Positions 1-9,028 of a stretch of 64,000 nt of DNA are shown in pieces (the stretch's first letter is position 1; each line of letters starts with the position of its first letter). This stretch comes from Mesorhizobium sp. LHD-90 (GTDB taxonomy: Bacteria; Pseudomonadota; Alphaproteobacteria; Rhizobiales; Rhizobiaceae), in NCBI RefSeq assembly GCF_030929505.1, contig NZ_JAVFVV010000014.1, positions 114,221 through 178,220 on the forward strand. Direction: 5' to 3'. Both the position numbers and the translations under genes were made by a program. Under the pieces are notes generated by a model. That model searched no databases. It was not told the origin of the DNA and was given only the letters and a program-made list of their open reading frames with translations.

Positions 1-1215
1 GAGCTGGTCCTGGTGCTGTGCGAAAAGCGTGACCAGCTTCGCCCTGTGCTCGACGATCGCGCGGTGTTCCCTTTGTCTCGCCCCGAGACCCTTGATGATT
101 TCCTCGACCTTGCTGTTGTGCTCGTCGCGGACATCCTGGAGCCTCTCGATGAGTTCTCCTTTCCCGTCCTTGTAGTTCTCCCTTGCGGCGTTGCGCCTTT
201 TTTCGACGCCGGCGTAGCCGGGATAAGGGTCGAGGACGAACCACCCGTCGATGAATGCAATGACCGAGAACAGGAGGCCTATCATGAAGAGCAGCCACGA
301 TTTGATGTCCGTCAGTCCGGCCGGCGCCGCGATCATGTTGCTGACGGCAAGGTTGCCGGCCCCTTCGGCGAGCGTTCCGCTGACTTCCCGGTAATGGGCC
401 AGTGCAAGGTTGATTGCGACAGCCAGTGCTCCGTAAGTGGTTAGCAAGGTGGCCCCGATCCCTTTGGCGAATACGGATCGGTGGACGACGAGCTTGGCGC
501 AGAAAATTGCTGCCAGCAAAGCGATGCCGATGTTTACGAAGGAGAATGCCGCAGCCTCAATGATGCCACCGAAGAAACCCTGCTGGTTCCCCTTGGCAAG
601 GAAACTGCCGTTCATCGCGGTTTCAATAAGGAAAAGGAGCACCAGCAAGGAAACCCTGAACAGGTGCGCGCCGCCTTCAGGCATTCGGGCGGCCCGGATT
701 AGCTTATGCTTTTCCTTGAACCAGGAATGTTCGCGCTCCGCATCGTTCAGCGCCCTTCTCAGACCGTGCAGCTCATCGACGCCGACTGCCACTTCCGCCT
801 TGAAATCCGACACGCTGGACGAGTTCGCCAGGTTGATTAGTCCGAACTGGTCTTCGAAGTCCAGGCTTGCCAGCCGTCCCGCAAACAGCTGCAGGCTGTC
901 CTCGAGATTGTGCTGGGCGGCCTTCTTTTCGTCCTCGATTCTCTCGGTTACGGTGAGTTCGACGTCGTCGTATGACTTGGCGGATTTCGGCGGCAGGTCC
1001 TGCGCGCCGCGTTTCTTGCCTTCCTCGACAAGCTCGAGGTCTTTCGCCACCTTGTCGACGTTTAGGCTCGAGAACACTTGTGTTCCGGACCTGAAATCAT
1101 GGTTTGCCTCAAGGAATTTGTCCCTGAGCTTGTTCAAGCTCTCAAATCTTTTTGACAAATGCTCACCCGCGAGTTTTTTGTTGGAGTTTCCAGAGGCTGC
1201 CGCGTCAAGCGGCAT
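1..1215 (-). CDS. Membrane protein with coiled-coil arms, cut by window edge
   Basis: No family recognised. The frame is open from an ATG at 1215 to the first base of the window (405 codons, no stop), so the C-terminus is missing. Residues 1-180 are charged and helical. Four hydrophobic segments follow at about 184-202, 218-241, 252-273 and 305-325, then a second strongly charged helical stretch from about 337 onward that looks like a coiled coil. This topology suggests an inner-membrane protein with long cytoplasmic helices; the function is unknown. The start is supported by an AGGAA box 6 bases upstream. It lies 8 bases after the nuclease stop, so the two genes are probably one transcript. 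The plus-strand frames over this stretch are antisense shadows without family resemblance. Confidence 0.8.
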   Translation of the reverse strand, partial: MPLDAAASGNSNKKLAGEHLSKRFESLNKLRDKFLEANHDFRSGTQVFSSLNVDKVAKDLELVEEGKKRGAQDLPPKSAKSYDDVELTVTERIEDEKKAAQHNLEDSLQLFAGRLASLDFEDQFGLINLANSSSVSDFKAEVAVGVDELHGLRRALNDAEREHSWFKEKHKLIRAARMPEGGAHLFRVSLLVLLFLIETAMNGSFLAKGNQQGFFGGIIEAAAFSFVNIGIALLAAIFCAKLVVHRSVFAKGIGATLLTTYGALAVAINLALAHYREVSGTLAEGAGNLAVSNMIAAPAGLTDIKSWLLFMIGLLFSVIAFIDGWFVLDPYPGYAGVEKRRNAARENYKDGKGELIERLQDVRDEHNSKVEEIIKGLGARQREHRAIVEHRAKLVTLFAQHQDQL

Positions 1216-1223
1216 TTCGGTTC

Positions 1224-1970
1224 CTATCGGGCTGCAGGACGCCAGCCTGCGGATACCGCCTCGTCCGCGGTGCAAAACCACCGCTCGCCCTTGTTTTCGG
1301 AGATCCCCGTCCGGGCATAATGTTCTTGTCCGGGAACATGGTAGATGCGTTCGCCACTGGCGGAGATGTTGCCCTTGATCCTGCAGCCGCCGCCATCCTG
1401 GGCGGACAGTGGCACAGCGGCGGCAGGCACACGCTTGTTTGCGCGCCAGTCCCAAGGGTTCTCGAAAGAACCGGACCACAAGCCGGAATTCCTGGACCTC
1501 GCGTCTTCCTGCAGTTTCGCGTAGGCTCCGCCGCTGTAGCGCTCCCAATCGAGGGCAAAGCCGTTCAAGACGAGCCATTCCTGGACACTTGTACCGTCCG
1601 CACGGTAGCAGTTGCCTACGAAGCGGCCGTGGCGGTCGCGCTCGACAAGTTCGCAGGTGGTGGGCGTCGATTGCCCGAGGAAGTCAGCGAGAGCATTTGC
1701 CGACATGGATCCGCAGCGGTATTTCCTGCCCCCTGCATCCAGGCAAAGCTGCGAGGATTCCGGAGCGTCGACCCCGTTGAAGCGGATGCGTTCCCCATGG
1801 ATTTCGATTGTGTCGCCATCGACGACGGATGCGCGCCCGGCAATACTTCCCACACGTTGGGGCAAGGTCTCAGCATGTGCGTTGCTAGACGACGTTGCTG
1901 TTGCCAACAGGACTGCTAGAACACAACGCACAATTCGATTGCGAGCCGAAAACAATTCGGCGAATTCCAT
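1224..1970 (-). CDS. Secreted thermonuclease-family (SNase-like) protein
   Basis: This is a 248-residue staphylococcal-nuclease-fold protein predicted to be exported and to cleave nucleic acids outside the cytoplasm. A signal peptide ends at AHA|ETL near residue 33. The nuclease domain begins at VVDGDTIEI, continues through RFNGVDAPES and reaches ERDRHGRFVG, the usual SNase active-site blocks with Asp, Arg and Glu. The C-terminus has the Cys-containing IKGN...RIYHVPGQ tail that many rhizobial thermonuclease/ExoI-like proteins carry. I chose the ATG at 1970 because it gives a clean signal peptide and has a GGGGG box 6 bases upstream. The frame itself stays open to 2222, but that part resembles another protein (separate entry). 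The coiled-coil membrane gene follows after 8 bases. The true substrate is unknown. Confidence 0.85.
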   Translation of the reverse strand: MEFAELFSARNRIVRCVLAVLLATATSSSNAHAETLPQRVGSIAGRASVVDGDTIEIHGERIRFNGVDAPESSQLCLDAGGRKYRCGSMSANALADFLGQSTPTTCELVERDRHGRFVGNCYRADGTSVQEWLVLNGFALDWERYSGGAYAKLQEDARSRNSGLWSGSFENPWDWRANKRVPAAAVPLSAQDGGGCRIKGNISASGERIYHVPGQEHYARTGISENKGERWFCTADEAVSAGWRPAAR

Positions 1971-2222
1971 TAAAGCCCCCCGCAGGACCTGACCACGTTC
2001 CCCATAGACGAGCATCGATGATCCTACGATCCAGTTAGGCCGATTGACTTGCCGGTACAAGAGCGAGCCGGTGAGGCCCAGGAGGTTGATCACGCCGGAA
2101 AGGACGCCGACACCAAGCAGCGCGCCGGTGCACTGCCGGAACGCTGTCCTCAGTTCATTGCCCTTCGTCACAGCGGCGAATGCCGGTTCTGCCATGTCTG
2201 TTCCCTGGTCATGCATCGCCAC
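1971..2222 (-). pseudogene. N-terminal remnant of a type I secretion ABC protein (PrtD-like)
   Basis: The 84 codons directly upstream of and in frame with the nuclease encode a segment with FRQC, LLGVGVLSGVINLL and LTGS. This matches the start of the first membrane segment of PrtD/HlyB-type type I secretion ATPases as I know the family. The match stops at about residue 60, before the dimer interface and ATPase domains, so this is a broken gene end rather than a transporter. Because it is in frame it could be read as a fused N-terminus of the nuclease, but the internal start at 1970 has its own ribosome site and signal peptide. I therefore read it as debris from a deletion or rearrangement. 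Confidence 0.5.
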
Positions 2223-2984
2223 GAACCGACATCGAGTCAGGGCTGGGATGCTTGGATATTTTTGGAATGCCGGCGACCTGTCAGGCTGTCGCGTCGGCGC
2301 CTAAATCGGAAGGATCGCTCATCATTGCAAGGTCGTGGCAGCTACCCTGGCTTGCACCTGAGCCATTTGGCGGCAAACAACAAGTTTCTGGCAGTGGAAC
2401 GCAACTCAGAATCAGCGAAAATTGTGCGATCGAGCAGAAGCATCGTGCAACCCGCGAGTGGCAGGGGCCCGCTGTAACAAAGGCGCGAGAACGTACTCCC
2501 GTCGGCAAGTTGGCCGTGTGACGTGATGCGTCCTACGTGCCTGCACTATTGGTACTATGCGGTATTGCTCGGTTATGCCGAAGTCTTGCTATCTACCGCC
2601 ACGGACGCAGGAGTGGGGGGAAGGTATGCTCGGTGGCTCGCCTTTAGATCCATTTTGTGGCGCGTCGCACGCTTGCGGTGACGTGAAGCCCGACTGCAAG
2701 CCCAAGAACACACGATCTGAGCATCGCACAACGGTCTTTCGGAAGTTCGGAAGCGACCCGACGTATCGCGCAGAAGTGCACCAGCCACCACGATGGATCG
2801 TAGGAATTGCGACATCCGGGCTTGCCGTCAGGGCTGGTCGGCGTTCAGCCATAACGCGAAAATGAACTACACGACGAATAGGACGCCGCGGATGATCGTC
2901 ATCCAGATAGGCTGTTCGTTGCTGGGCGGCTGCTGCCATCGCGCGCAAAGTTCGTGATACCCGGCGCAATAAAGCTGTTGGTAG
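2223..2984. other. 762-base gap without a convincing gene
   Basis: Several short open frames exist on both strands, but none has a recognisable domain, a ribosome site or a start matching a family. I see no tRNA-like fold and no insertion-sequence end. It may hold the promoter of the nuclease operon and further sequence left by the rearrangement that truncated the PrtD-like gene. Confidence 0.4.
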
Positions 2985-3209
2985 TCACTCGCACCCCACG
3001 CCGTTGCCGTCGCGATCGAGCTCATAAATATCGCTGCCTATAACGCGCACCGGACCCTGTACATAGGCCGGCCCGTTGCCACTGCCGGACGCGCAATCGA
3101 CATCTGAGGCGACCGGCACGCAGGGATCGTAGTTCGGATCGCAAGTGTCTGACGCGGCATAAGCGGTCAAAGAGAGCACCACGATAAGCGCGAGCGCGAC
3201 TTTCTTCAT
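2985..3209 (-). CDS. Small exported Excalibur-like calcium-binding protein
   Basis: This 74-residue protein starts with a clear signal peptide (MKKVALALIVVLSLTAYA, then AS). The rest is Cys-rich and Asp-rich and ends in DRDGNGVGCE, the signature of the Excalibur domain: an EF-hand-like DxDxDG calcium loop followed by a C-terminal Cys. Excalibur domains are often found in extracellular proteins next to or fused with thermonucleases, which fits the secreted nuclease about 1 kb away. Role beyond calcium binding is unknown. The start has GGAAAG upstream. Confidence 0.8.
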   Translation of the reverse strand: MKKVALALIVVLSLTAYAASDTCDPNYDPCVPVASDVDCASGSGNGPAYVQGPVRVIGSDIYELDRDGNGVGCE

Positions 3210-3262
3210 TTCAGCTTTCCTTTTGAGGATGTGGTTTTGCGTGCCAGTCCAACGCGCAGGAT

Positions 3263-3595
3263 TTATTCGCAGGCCGATGGTGTTCTCTGGCAGATCGCGC
3301 CAGTTGCAAAAGTCTTGGTCGGATCGACCTGTTTTACCTTGCCATTCTTGGTAACGACTGTGCTAACGCCCTTCGGTTTGCGCACGTTCTTCCAACCCTG
3401 AATGGTCATGCACTTCTGCTTGACGATGGAAGTGCGGATTGCGTTTCCAATTGCGGTGCCGATCGCAGCTCCAGCAACGAATCTCGACGAGCCTATGGCA
3501 AAGCTCCCAGTTTGGGCGCCAGTGCCGGACCAGGCGATGCGAGAGTTTCGGTTCTGTGCACAAGGGGTGCACCCGCGCGGCCGTTGAGCTTTCAT
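3263..3595 (-). CDS. Hypothetical small protein with glycine-zipper segment
   Basis: Function not recognised. The 110-codon frame has a Gly/Ala-rich segment at about residues 41-53 (VAGAAIGTAIGNA), like the glycine-zipper strands of small envelope proteins. It is followed by a conserved-looking block with QKCMTIQGWK, as in small lipoproteins of the surface-antigen type. The N-terminal 35 residues look poor: no signal peptide, and basic and Cys residues where an export signal is expected. Either the true start is lost through a frameshift or the gene is decaying. The upstream Excalibur-like gene begins 53 bases away on the same strand. Confidence 0.5.
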   Translation of the reverse strand: MKAQRPRGCTPCAQNRNSRIAWSGTGAQTGSFAIGSSRFVAGAAIGTAIGNAIRTSIVKQKCMTIQGWKNVRKPKGVSTVVTKNGKVKQVDPTKTFATGAICQRTPSACE

Positions 3596-3864
3596 TTGGG
3601 TTACCGAGGGTCATCGAGCTGAGCGTTCGGTCCCGGAACGGTCGCGGCGCTGTCAGTTCGAGAAATTTGATGCCCGGTGAAAATACCGCTGAGGGTAACG
3701 CATCTCACCGAGCATCTGCGCAAGTGACCCCCGCCAAGACTGCGCGGATGGAGCTATGCCTGATTGATTTTCGTGGATCTTGCGTGGCAATGCCGAAAAC
3801 TTGCTCCCAGCCGCCAAAAGTCTATAAGTTGAAATTGATATCTGGTCCTTAGCGGATAACGCCG

Positions 3865-4926
3865 GTGAACAAACGGGAAGGATCAGTGCTTGAGAGCTTG
3901 GTCGCCACGCCAACGGCAATGGGCCTAGCCAGTCGCTTGGCGGTTGCTCATCTTGAGCGTCGAGGCATAAACCCCGGCCCTTTGTTAAGGCAGGCAGGCC
4001 TTTCTCCTACCGCGCTGGCAGACCGCAATCGCATTCCGGTGATAAGCCAGATGGATTTCCTTGTGCTCGTGTCGCGTGCGGTTGCAGACGATTGGATCGG
4101 CCTCACTCTGGCTGCTGATTTCGACCTACGCGAAATGGGAATGCTCTACTACGTCGCCGCCTCATCCCATCGGTTTGGCGACGCGCTCCAACGGTTGGAG
4201 CGCTACGCCCGGCTTGGTAACGAGGCGCTCGTCCCGCGGATCGCGAAAGGTTCCGTTTGCCGCATCGGGCTTGCCTACACCGGCGTGCCCCGCCATTTGG
4301 ATCGTCACCAGATGGAGTTCTTGGCGCTCGCATTTGTGCGGTTGGTCCGGCAACTTGTTGGCCAGAAAGTGATGCCGGTTGCCACAAGCTTTGTCCACCA
4401 TCGATCCGGCGATCTGCGCGAGATGATGCGGCACTTCGGCGACGGTGTGGAGTTCGGCGCGTCCGTCGACGAAATATGCCTTGAACCTGCGCTGCTTGAT
4501 GCTGCTCTTGTCGGTGAAGATCCATTTCTCAACGAACTGATGTTGAAAAGCTGCGAGGAGGCGATGGCGGGGCGATTGTCCAACGTGAGCCCTTTTCGCA
4601 CGCTGGTGGAGAACACCATTGCGCCGCTACTTCCGCACGCTGAAGTTGGGGCAAAAACGGTTGCCCGGCGGTTGGGGCTGAGTGAGAGGACCTTTTCCCG
4701 TCGATTGAAAGCGGAAGGCCTCACCTTCGCGGAAATCCTTAACGATTTGCGCCGCGATCTCGCAGTGCGCCATCTGGAAGAGCGCAAGCTGCCGGTTTCA
4801 CAGATCGCTTGGCTGCTCGGCTTTCATGGCCCAAGTGCTTTCAGTCATGCTTGTCGCCGGTGGACTGGTAAGAGCCCGATAAATCTCCGTCGCGACTGTC
4901 TGACGAGCGCCGCGATGCCGGCCTGA
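3865..4926 (+). CDS. AraC-family transcriptional regulator
   Basis: A 353-residue regulator. Residues about 20-210 match the arabinose-binding-type N-terminal domain seen in OruR/ArgR-like AraC regulators (LLRQAGLSPTALADRNRIPVISQ region). Residues about 250-345 hold the double helix-turn-helix: VARRLGLSERTFSRRLKAEG, then a second helix pair ending at GFHGPSAFSHACRRWTGKSP. It would bind DNA as a ligand-responsive activator; the ligand is unknown. The reported start is GTG at 3865; an in-frame GTG at 3886 has a GGAAGGA box but short spacing, so the start is uncertain. There is no obvious neighbouring target: downstream lies transposon debris that may have removed it. Confidence 0.85.
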   Translation: MNKREGSVLESLVATPTAMGLASRLAVAHLERRGINPGPLLRQAGLSPTALADRNRIPVISQMDFLVLVSRAVADDWIGLTLAADFDLREMGMLYYVAASSHRFGDALQRLERYARLGNEALVPRIAKGSVCRIGLAYTGVPRHLDRHQMEFLALAFVRLVRQLVGQKVMPVATSFVHHRSGDLREMMRHFGDGVEFGASVDEICLEPALLDAALVGEDPFLNELMLKSCEEAMAGRLSNVSPFRTLVENTIAPLLPHAEVGAKTVARRLGLSERTFSRRLKAEGLTFAEILNDLRRDLAVRHLEERKLPVSQIAWLLGFHGPSAFSHACRRWTGKSPINLRRDCLTSAAMPA

Positions 4927-5004
4927 AGCGCAGATGCTTCCGTGTTGGCGGCTCCTCGCGCCGCACCCTTGAGGGAGTAGAGCCGCATTAGGGTCTGTTG
5001 ATAT

Positions 5005-5628
5005 TCATCTGGAGTTTATGACGGCAGCGGCGAGATGGATGATGGCGTTGAAGCTCTGGTCGGTTTTGTCGGCGCGCATGGCGATGCGTTTGAACTCTTT
5101 GAGTTTGCAGAAGAAATTCTCGATCAGATGACGCCATTTGTAGATCTCGGCATCGATCTGAACCGGCTTTGTCCGGCGCGGATGCTGGGAGATGACGATC
5201 TTGGCGCCACGCTCGTTGAGATCGGCGATGATGCTGTTGCTGTCGAACGCCTTGTCGGCAATCAGGGCGCCGAAGCAGAGGCCGTCGATGAGCGGCTCGA
5301 CGCCGACCGTCTCGAAGCGCTGGCCCGGCAGCAGGATGAAACGCACGAGATTGCCCAGCGCGTCGGTCAACGCCAGGATTTTGGTGGTCATGCCGCCCTT
5401 GGAGCGGCCTATGGCCTGGCGTTGAGTCCCCCTTTTGCGCCCTGGCCGTGGCGGTGGACCTTGACGATGGTGGCGTCGACCATGGCGTATTCCATGTCCG
5501 GTCCGTCCGAGCAGGCCTCGAAAAGCCGAATGAAAACATCGGCTTTGACCCAGTTGCGATATCGCGTGAAGACGCTGTTCCACTTGCCGAAGAAGGCCGG
5601 AAGGTCACGCCACGGGCGAGCGCCTGGC
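5005..5628 (-). pseudogene. IS5-family transposase, C-terminal part (element B)
   Basis: The minus strand encodes the second half of an IS5-type (IS427-like) DDE transposase. It begins WRDLPAFFGKWNSVF at about 5625, then VDATIVKVH with the first catalytic Asp. After an A4G5 slippery stretch near 5417-5425 the frame changes by -1 and continues GRSKGGMTTKI, ADKAFDS and ENFFCKLKEFKR (last catalytic Glu), ending at 5005. The A/G slippery run is the frameshift mode known for this IS group. The N-terminal third is missing: the sequence switches at about 5612-5625 into another IS5 copy. The left end is near 4990 (GGGTCTGTTG). Not expected to be active on its own. Confidence 0.75.
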
Positions 5629-5967
5629 CTTGCTGCCCCCCTTTGCGCCGGCCGCCGAGACGTGGGCGCGCACGATGGTGGAATCGAACATCTGGATCAA
5701 ATGGGCCGATGCGCTCATCTCGGCCAGCGTGTCGAAGAAGGCTTCGAACACGCCGGCCTTGCTCAGCCGATCAAAGCGCTTCCACACTGAGTTCCGATGG
5801 CCGAAGCGCTCCGGCAGAACGCGCCAGCGCACATTCTCCACCGTGAAGAAGTGCATCGCTTCCAGAAACAACCGGTCGTCCGCGGCTTTGCGCCCGCGCC
5901 GTGGCAGGCAGGCCCGGAAAACCTCCAGCGCGTTCGCCCAATCCGTATCCGTCATCTTCGTGGACAT
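5605..5967 (-). pseudogene. IS5-family transposase, N-terminal part (element A)
   Basis: The first 120 codons encode the N-terminal half of an IS5-type transposase of another subgroup: WRVLPERFGHRNSVWKRFDRL, then MFDSTIVRAHVSAAGAKGG with the first catalytic Asp. The normal continuation after the G-rich slippery run would be GQALGRSRGG. Here the -1 frame gives QQGQALARG and then runs straight into the RDLPAFF block of element B. So this copy has lost its last two catalytic residues and its other end. Start ATG at 5967 with GGAGG upstream. Confidence 0.75.
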
Positions 5968-6061
5968 CGCCGACCTCCAAATCAGTCGGCAACCTATGAA
6001 TCAGACCGGATTCGTCCACGGAACCCCAAAACCTATACCTGAGTCAATTCGTCCACACGGC

Positions 6062-7046
6062 CTAGGTGTTTAGTCCCGGTATTTGGTGGGTTGGATTGAG
6101 CCTGAAGCGTTCGGGCTCTTTTGTCCAGCGTTGGCAGATGAACTCGTAAGGTGTCAGGCCTTTGAGTGTCTTGAGCCTGCAGGCGAAGTTGTAGGCGGAG
6201 ACAAAGTCGGCGAGATGGCCGCGGAGTTGGTCGTGGGTTTCGTAGTGGAAGCGCCTGACCGTCGCATCCTTGATGGTGCGGCTCATTCTCTCGACCTGGC
6301 CGTTGGTCCATGGGTGCTTCGCTTTGTTGGTGCGGTGCTCGATGTCGTTCCTGGCGCAGGTGAGTTCGAAAGCGTGGGCTTGGAAGAGTTCGCCGTTGGC
6401 GATTGCCTCCTTGATCAGCGGGACAGCCGAGCCCCCGGCGCCGGGCGTGGTGAACTGGAGCCGTTGTCGGCAAGCACGGTGTGGATCTTATAGGGGACGG
6501 CTGCGATCAGCCGGAGCAGGAATTCTCTCGAGACGGCGGTTGTGGCCTTCTCGTGCAATTCGACGAACGCGAACTTCGATGTTCGATCGATGGCAACGAA
6601 CATGTGGAGCTTGCCCTGCCGGTTCGAACTTCGGCGATATCGATGTGGAAGTAGCCGATCGAATAGGCCTTGAACTTCTTCTTCGCCGGCTTGTCGCCCT
6701 CGACGTCCGGGAGCCGGCCGATGCCGTGACGTTGCAGGCAGCGATGAAGCGACGAGCGCGTCAGATGCGGGATCGTCGGCTGCAGCGCATAGAGGCAATC
6801 GTCGAGTGGCAGCAGCGTATAGCGCCGGAAGGCGACGATGACCGCCTCCTCTTCAATTGAAAGAACAGTCGATCTCGGCTCCCTCGGGCCGGTCGGGAGG
6901 TCCGTGACCTAAGTCCGCTTCTTCCACTTGGCGACGGTCTTCTGGTTGATCCCGTAGCGCTTGGAAAGCGATCTCAGGCTCTCTTGACTATGCTGTATCG
7001 CTCGACGGATTGCCTCTGTCGTCGTGGCGCTCCCATGTAGAACCAT
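6062..7046 (-). pseudogene. IS481-family transposase with stop codon and two frameshifts
   Basis: Reading from an ATG at 7046, the protein starts MVLHGSATTTEAIRRAI, with the helix-turn-helix RYGINQKTVAKWKKRT. An in-frame TAG at about 6909-6911 then interrupts it where Ser is expected. The same frame resumes with VTDLPTG and runs to YFHIDIAEVRTG. A small deletion near 6620-6630 shifts the frame to GKLHMFVAIDRTSKFAF and VLADNG, and a second one-base loss near 6440-6445 shifts it again to TTPGAGGSAVPLIKEA. The final part, WTNGQVERMSRTIKDATV, carries the last catalytic Glu. The stop codon lies inside the CCTAGG duplication. All DDE blocks are present, only disrupted. Confidence 0.85.
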
Positions 7047-7109
7047 GGCCCATGGCGCATCCTTTGATTCGGACGACAAGGATGCGCCATCAAAGCCTGG
7101 GATCAAACA
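6067..7109 (-). mobile_element. IS481-family insertion sequence with target duplication
   Basis: The element is bounded by imperfect inverted repeats, TGTTTAGTCCC at 6067 and its counterpart TGTTTGATCCC read inward from 7109. It is flanked on both sides by CCTAGG (6061-6066 and 7110-7115), a six-base duplication with the CTAG core typical of IS481-group targets. The transposase inside is broken (separate entry), so the copy is immobile unless helped. The intact target duplication shows a simple insertion with no later rearrangement at its borders. Confidence 0.8.
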
Positions 7110-7477
7110 CCTAGGATCGTCTGCAGGGGGATATCAGCTGCCACGCTTTTGGAAGCCTGCGGATGTCGGGGCGGGACAAGAGCAGTTCAAAATCCTGCGC
7201 TAAGGTCGAACGGATTGTGAACATCATGCAGCCCGGAGGATTCTGCCTGGAAGAATGCGTACTCACCATCCCGGTGCTTCCTCAAACTGCCAATTGCGAC
7301 CTGAAACCCGTAGTGCTGATCCAAGCCTCCGACAGGGGTAACGGTTGGTGTCTTGAAAGGTGGAAGGTCTGGAGAGTATCGAGAACTGAGCTCAAAGACC
7401 TCTTTGTGGGTTCCGAACGTCATGGACGCTGCCGCGAAGGTCTCGCTGCGAAGCGGTCGTTCCGCTGGCCAGGCAGC
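7110..7477. other. 368-base gap, one doubtful small frame
   Basis: Between the IS481 copy and the CYTH-CHAD gene there is one minus-strand frame at 7187-7423 (78 codons) whose amino-acid composition looks protein-like. I recognise no family and see no ribosome site. It might be the tail of a gene truncated by the IS insertion. No RNA gene or clear terminator was seen. Confidence 0.35.
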
Positions 7478-9028
7478 TCACTTCCAGAAGGGTCGGGTCT
7501 CCTCAAGGTCCTTCCACAATGCCTTTGCGCCGGCCCAGCCGAATTCGGCGCGCGCCTGGCTCGCTCCGATCACCCATCCGACGGCACGCTGAGCGGTCGG
7601 ATCACCGCCGCCGGGAGCTTCCGCCCCTGTTAACATAGTTCTGATTGTCGCCGCATCGTTCAGGTCGCCAAAAACCGCCTGAAGTTTCTGCAAGTGGTTC
7701 CGGAACGCATCCGCCCGCTTCGCCGGGTACAAGGGAGCGAAGAACTCGACCGCATAGCGCAGTTTCTTCAGCTCCTTGCGCAATTCGTGACGCTGCTCCA
7801 CCGTCAATGTCTCAAGCCCGTGTGCGCGCTTGCGGACCTTCTTCCAGCATTTTGCGAGCGATCGGCCGGCAAACCCGGCGACCGGCGTGGCGAGCCGCCC
7901 AGTCTGCTCGAAATCTTGCGGCACGAGCCAGCCTCGCGTCTCCACGAACCGCGCCAGACCGATCAGGAACGCCTGCACGCGCGCCTCGGCAAGAAGCTTG
8001 CCGACGAGGCGCCGCAGTTCCCCCGCCTGCCGCGACAGCGCATCGGCAAGCGCAGAGAGGCCGGGTTGATCCGGGTGGGTTCCGGCCTCCCGCCGCACGA
8101 TATCGTTCGCCACCACATCGAGATCCCTGAGGCGCCCGACCTCCTGGCCAAGCCACCGCGCCTCGTCGTTAAGCCGGGCCATTTCCGGGCTCCCAAGCAC
8201 TGCAGCGAAGGCAGCGAACGCGCTTCGCAAGCGGCGTAGGCCGATCCGTAACTGGTGCGGCCCTTCCGGGTCGTCGAGCTTGCGGACCACCACGATGTTG
8301 GTGGCGACCTGGTCGAGGCACTCGCGCAAGACATCGCGCGCCGCCTGCTCGGCGATCTGATCCGGATCGAGCGCAATCGCCACGGCATGGCGGGGTGCCA
8401 GCGGCGGGTCGATCTGTCCCTGTTCCGCAAACAGATAGCCGCGCGCCGACTTGGAGAGCCGGGAAAACCTCAGGCCCCCTTGGGGGAACAACAGGTGCGC
8501 GATGTCGAACAATCCGCCCGGATTGCCCTCGATGAGTTCGATCTCGACTTCCCGCAGCTCGGCGGAGCGCCCGTTGGCGCGGACCTCGCCGACGTCGATC
8601 GCCAGTTCCGCTCGGGTGCCGTCCGCGAGGGACAACTCCCCGGCGGAACGCTTGATCACGGTTTCGCAGACAGGCTCAAGCGGCGCGCCATTCACGCAAT
8701 GGATTACTGCGTCCCGGACCTCTGCGTCCGGAATGGCTTCGACACAGAGCCGCCCGCCTCGAGCCGTGTTCTCCACCTCGCCGACCTGCGAGAGACCGCC
8801 GTGCAGCTCGGCATTGGTCTTGACGGTCTGTATCCAGCGCCGCCCGTCGCGCCGGAGCCGGAGCGCGATCCCCGCCTTCTTCAAGGCATGTTCGGAGGTG
8901 TCCAGATAGATGCTTCTGAGCGTTCTTGTCCTTGGACCGTCGCTCTTCAGTTTCGACGCCTTCACGCGCGCCCAAATGTCGCTCGACGTCACGTCGTCGA
9001 GCAGGAATTTCAACTCGATCTCGCTCAT
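7478..9028 (-). CDS. CYTH and CHAD domain protein (inorganic triphosphatase-like)
   Basis: A 516-residue cytoplasmic protein. Residues 1-200 form a CYTH/triphosphate tunnel metalloenzyme domain beginning with EIELKF, the signature ExExK. It contains YLDT, LRRDG and QTVK basic-residue strands that line the phosphate tunnel. Residues about 225-510 are a CHAD helical bundle with conserved His/Arg helices (HQLRIGLRRLRSAF, RHELRKELKKLRYAVEF, LQAVFGDLND), a fold that binds polyphosphate granules. Known bacterial relatives hydrolyse tripolyphosphate. It sits near a PPK2 gene 2 kb away on the other strand, supporting a polyphosphate role. Start ATG at 9028. Transcribed away from the SulP gene. Confidence 0.9.
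   Translation of the reverse strand: MSEIELKFLLDDVTSSDIWARVKASKLKSDGPRTRTLRSIYLDTSEHALKKAGIALRLRRDGRRWIQTVKTNAELHGGLSQVGEVENTARGGRLCVEAIPDAEVRDAVIHCVNGAPLEPVCETVIKRSAGELSLADGTRAELAIDVGEVRANGRSAELREVEIELIEGNPGGLFDIAHLLFPQGGLRFSRLSKSARGYLFAEQGQIDPPLAPRHAVAIALDPDQIAEQAARDVLRECLDQVATNIVVVRKLDDPEGPHQLRIGLRRLRSAFAAFAAVLGSPEMARLNDEARWLGQEVGRLRDLDVVANDIVRREAGTHPDQPGLSALADALSRQAGELRRLVGKLLAEARVQAFLIGLARFVETRGWLVPQDFEQTGRLATPVAGFAGRSLAKCWKKVRKRAHGLETLTVEQRHELRKELKKLRYAVEFFAPLYPAKRADAFRNHLQKLQAVFGDLNDAATIRTMLTGAEAPGGGDPTAQRAVGWVIGASQARAEFGWAGAKALWKDLEETRPFWK

Noticed and set aside
13..1378. Two long plus-strand frames opposite the coiled-coil membrane gene
   Set aside because: The minus-strand reading has a ribosome site, a normal membrane-protein composition and an operon position; the plus-strand translations look random and Arg/Ser/Cys-rich.
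7187..7423. 78-codon minus-strand frame between the IS481 copy and the CYTH-CHAD gene
   Set aside because: Composition is protein-like, but there is no family, no ribosome site and no operon coupling, so it is mentioned only in the gap entry.
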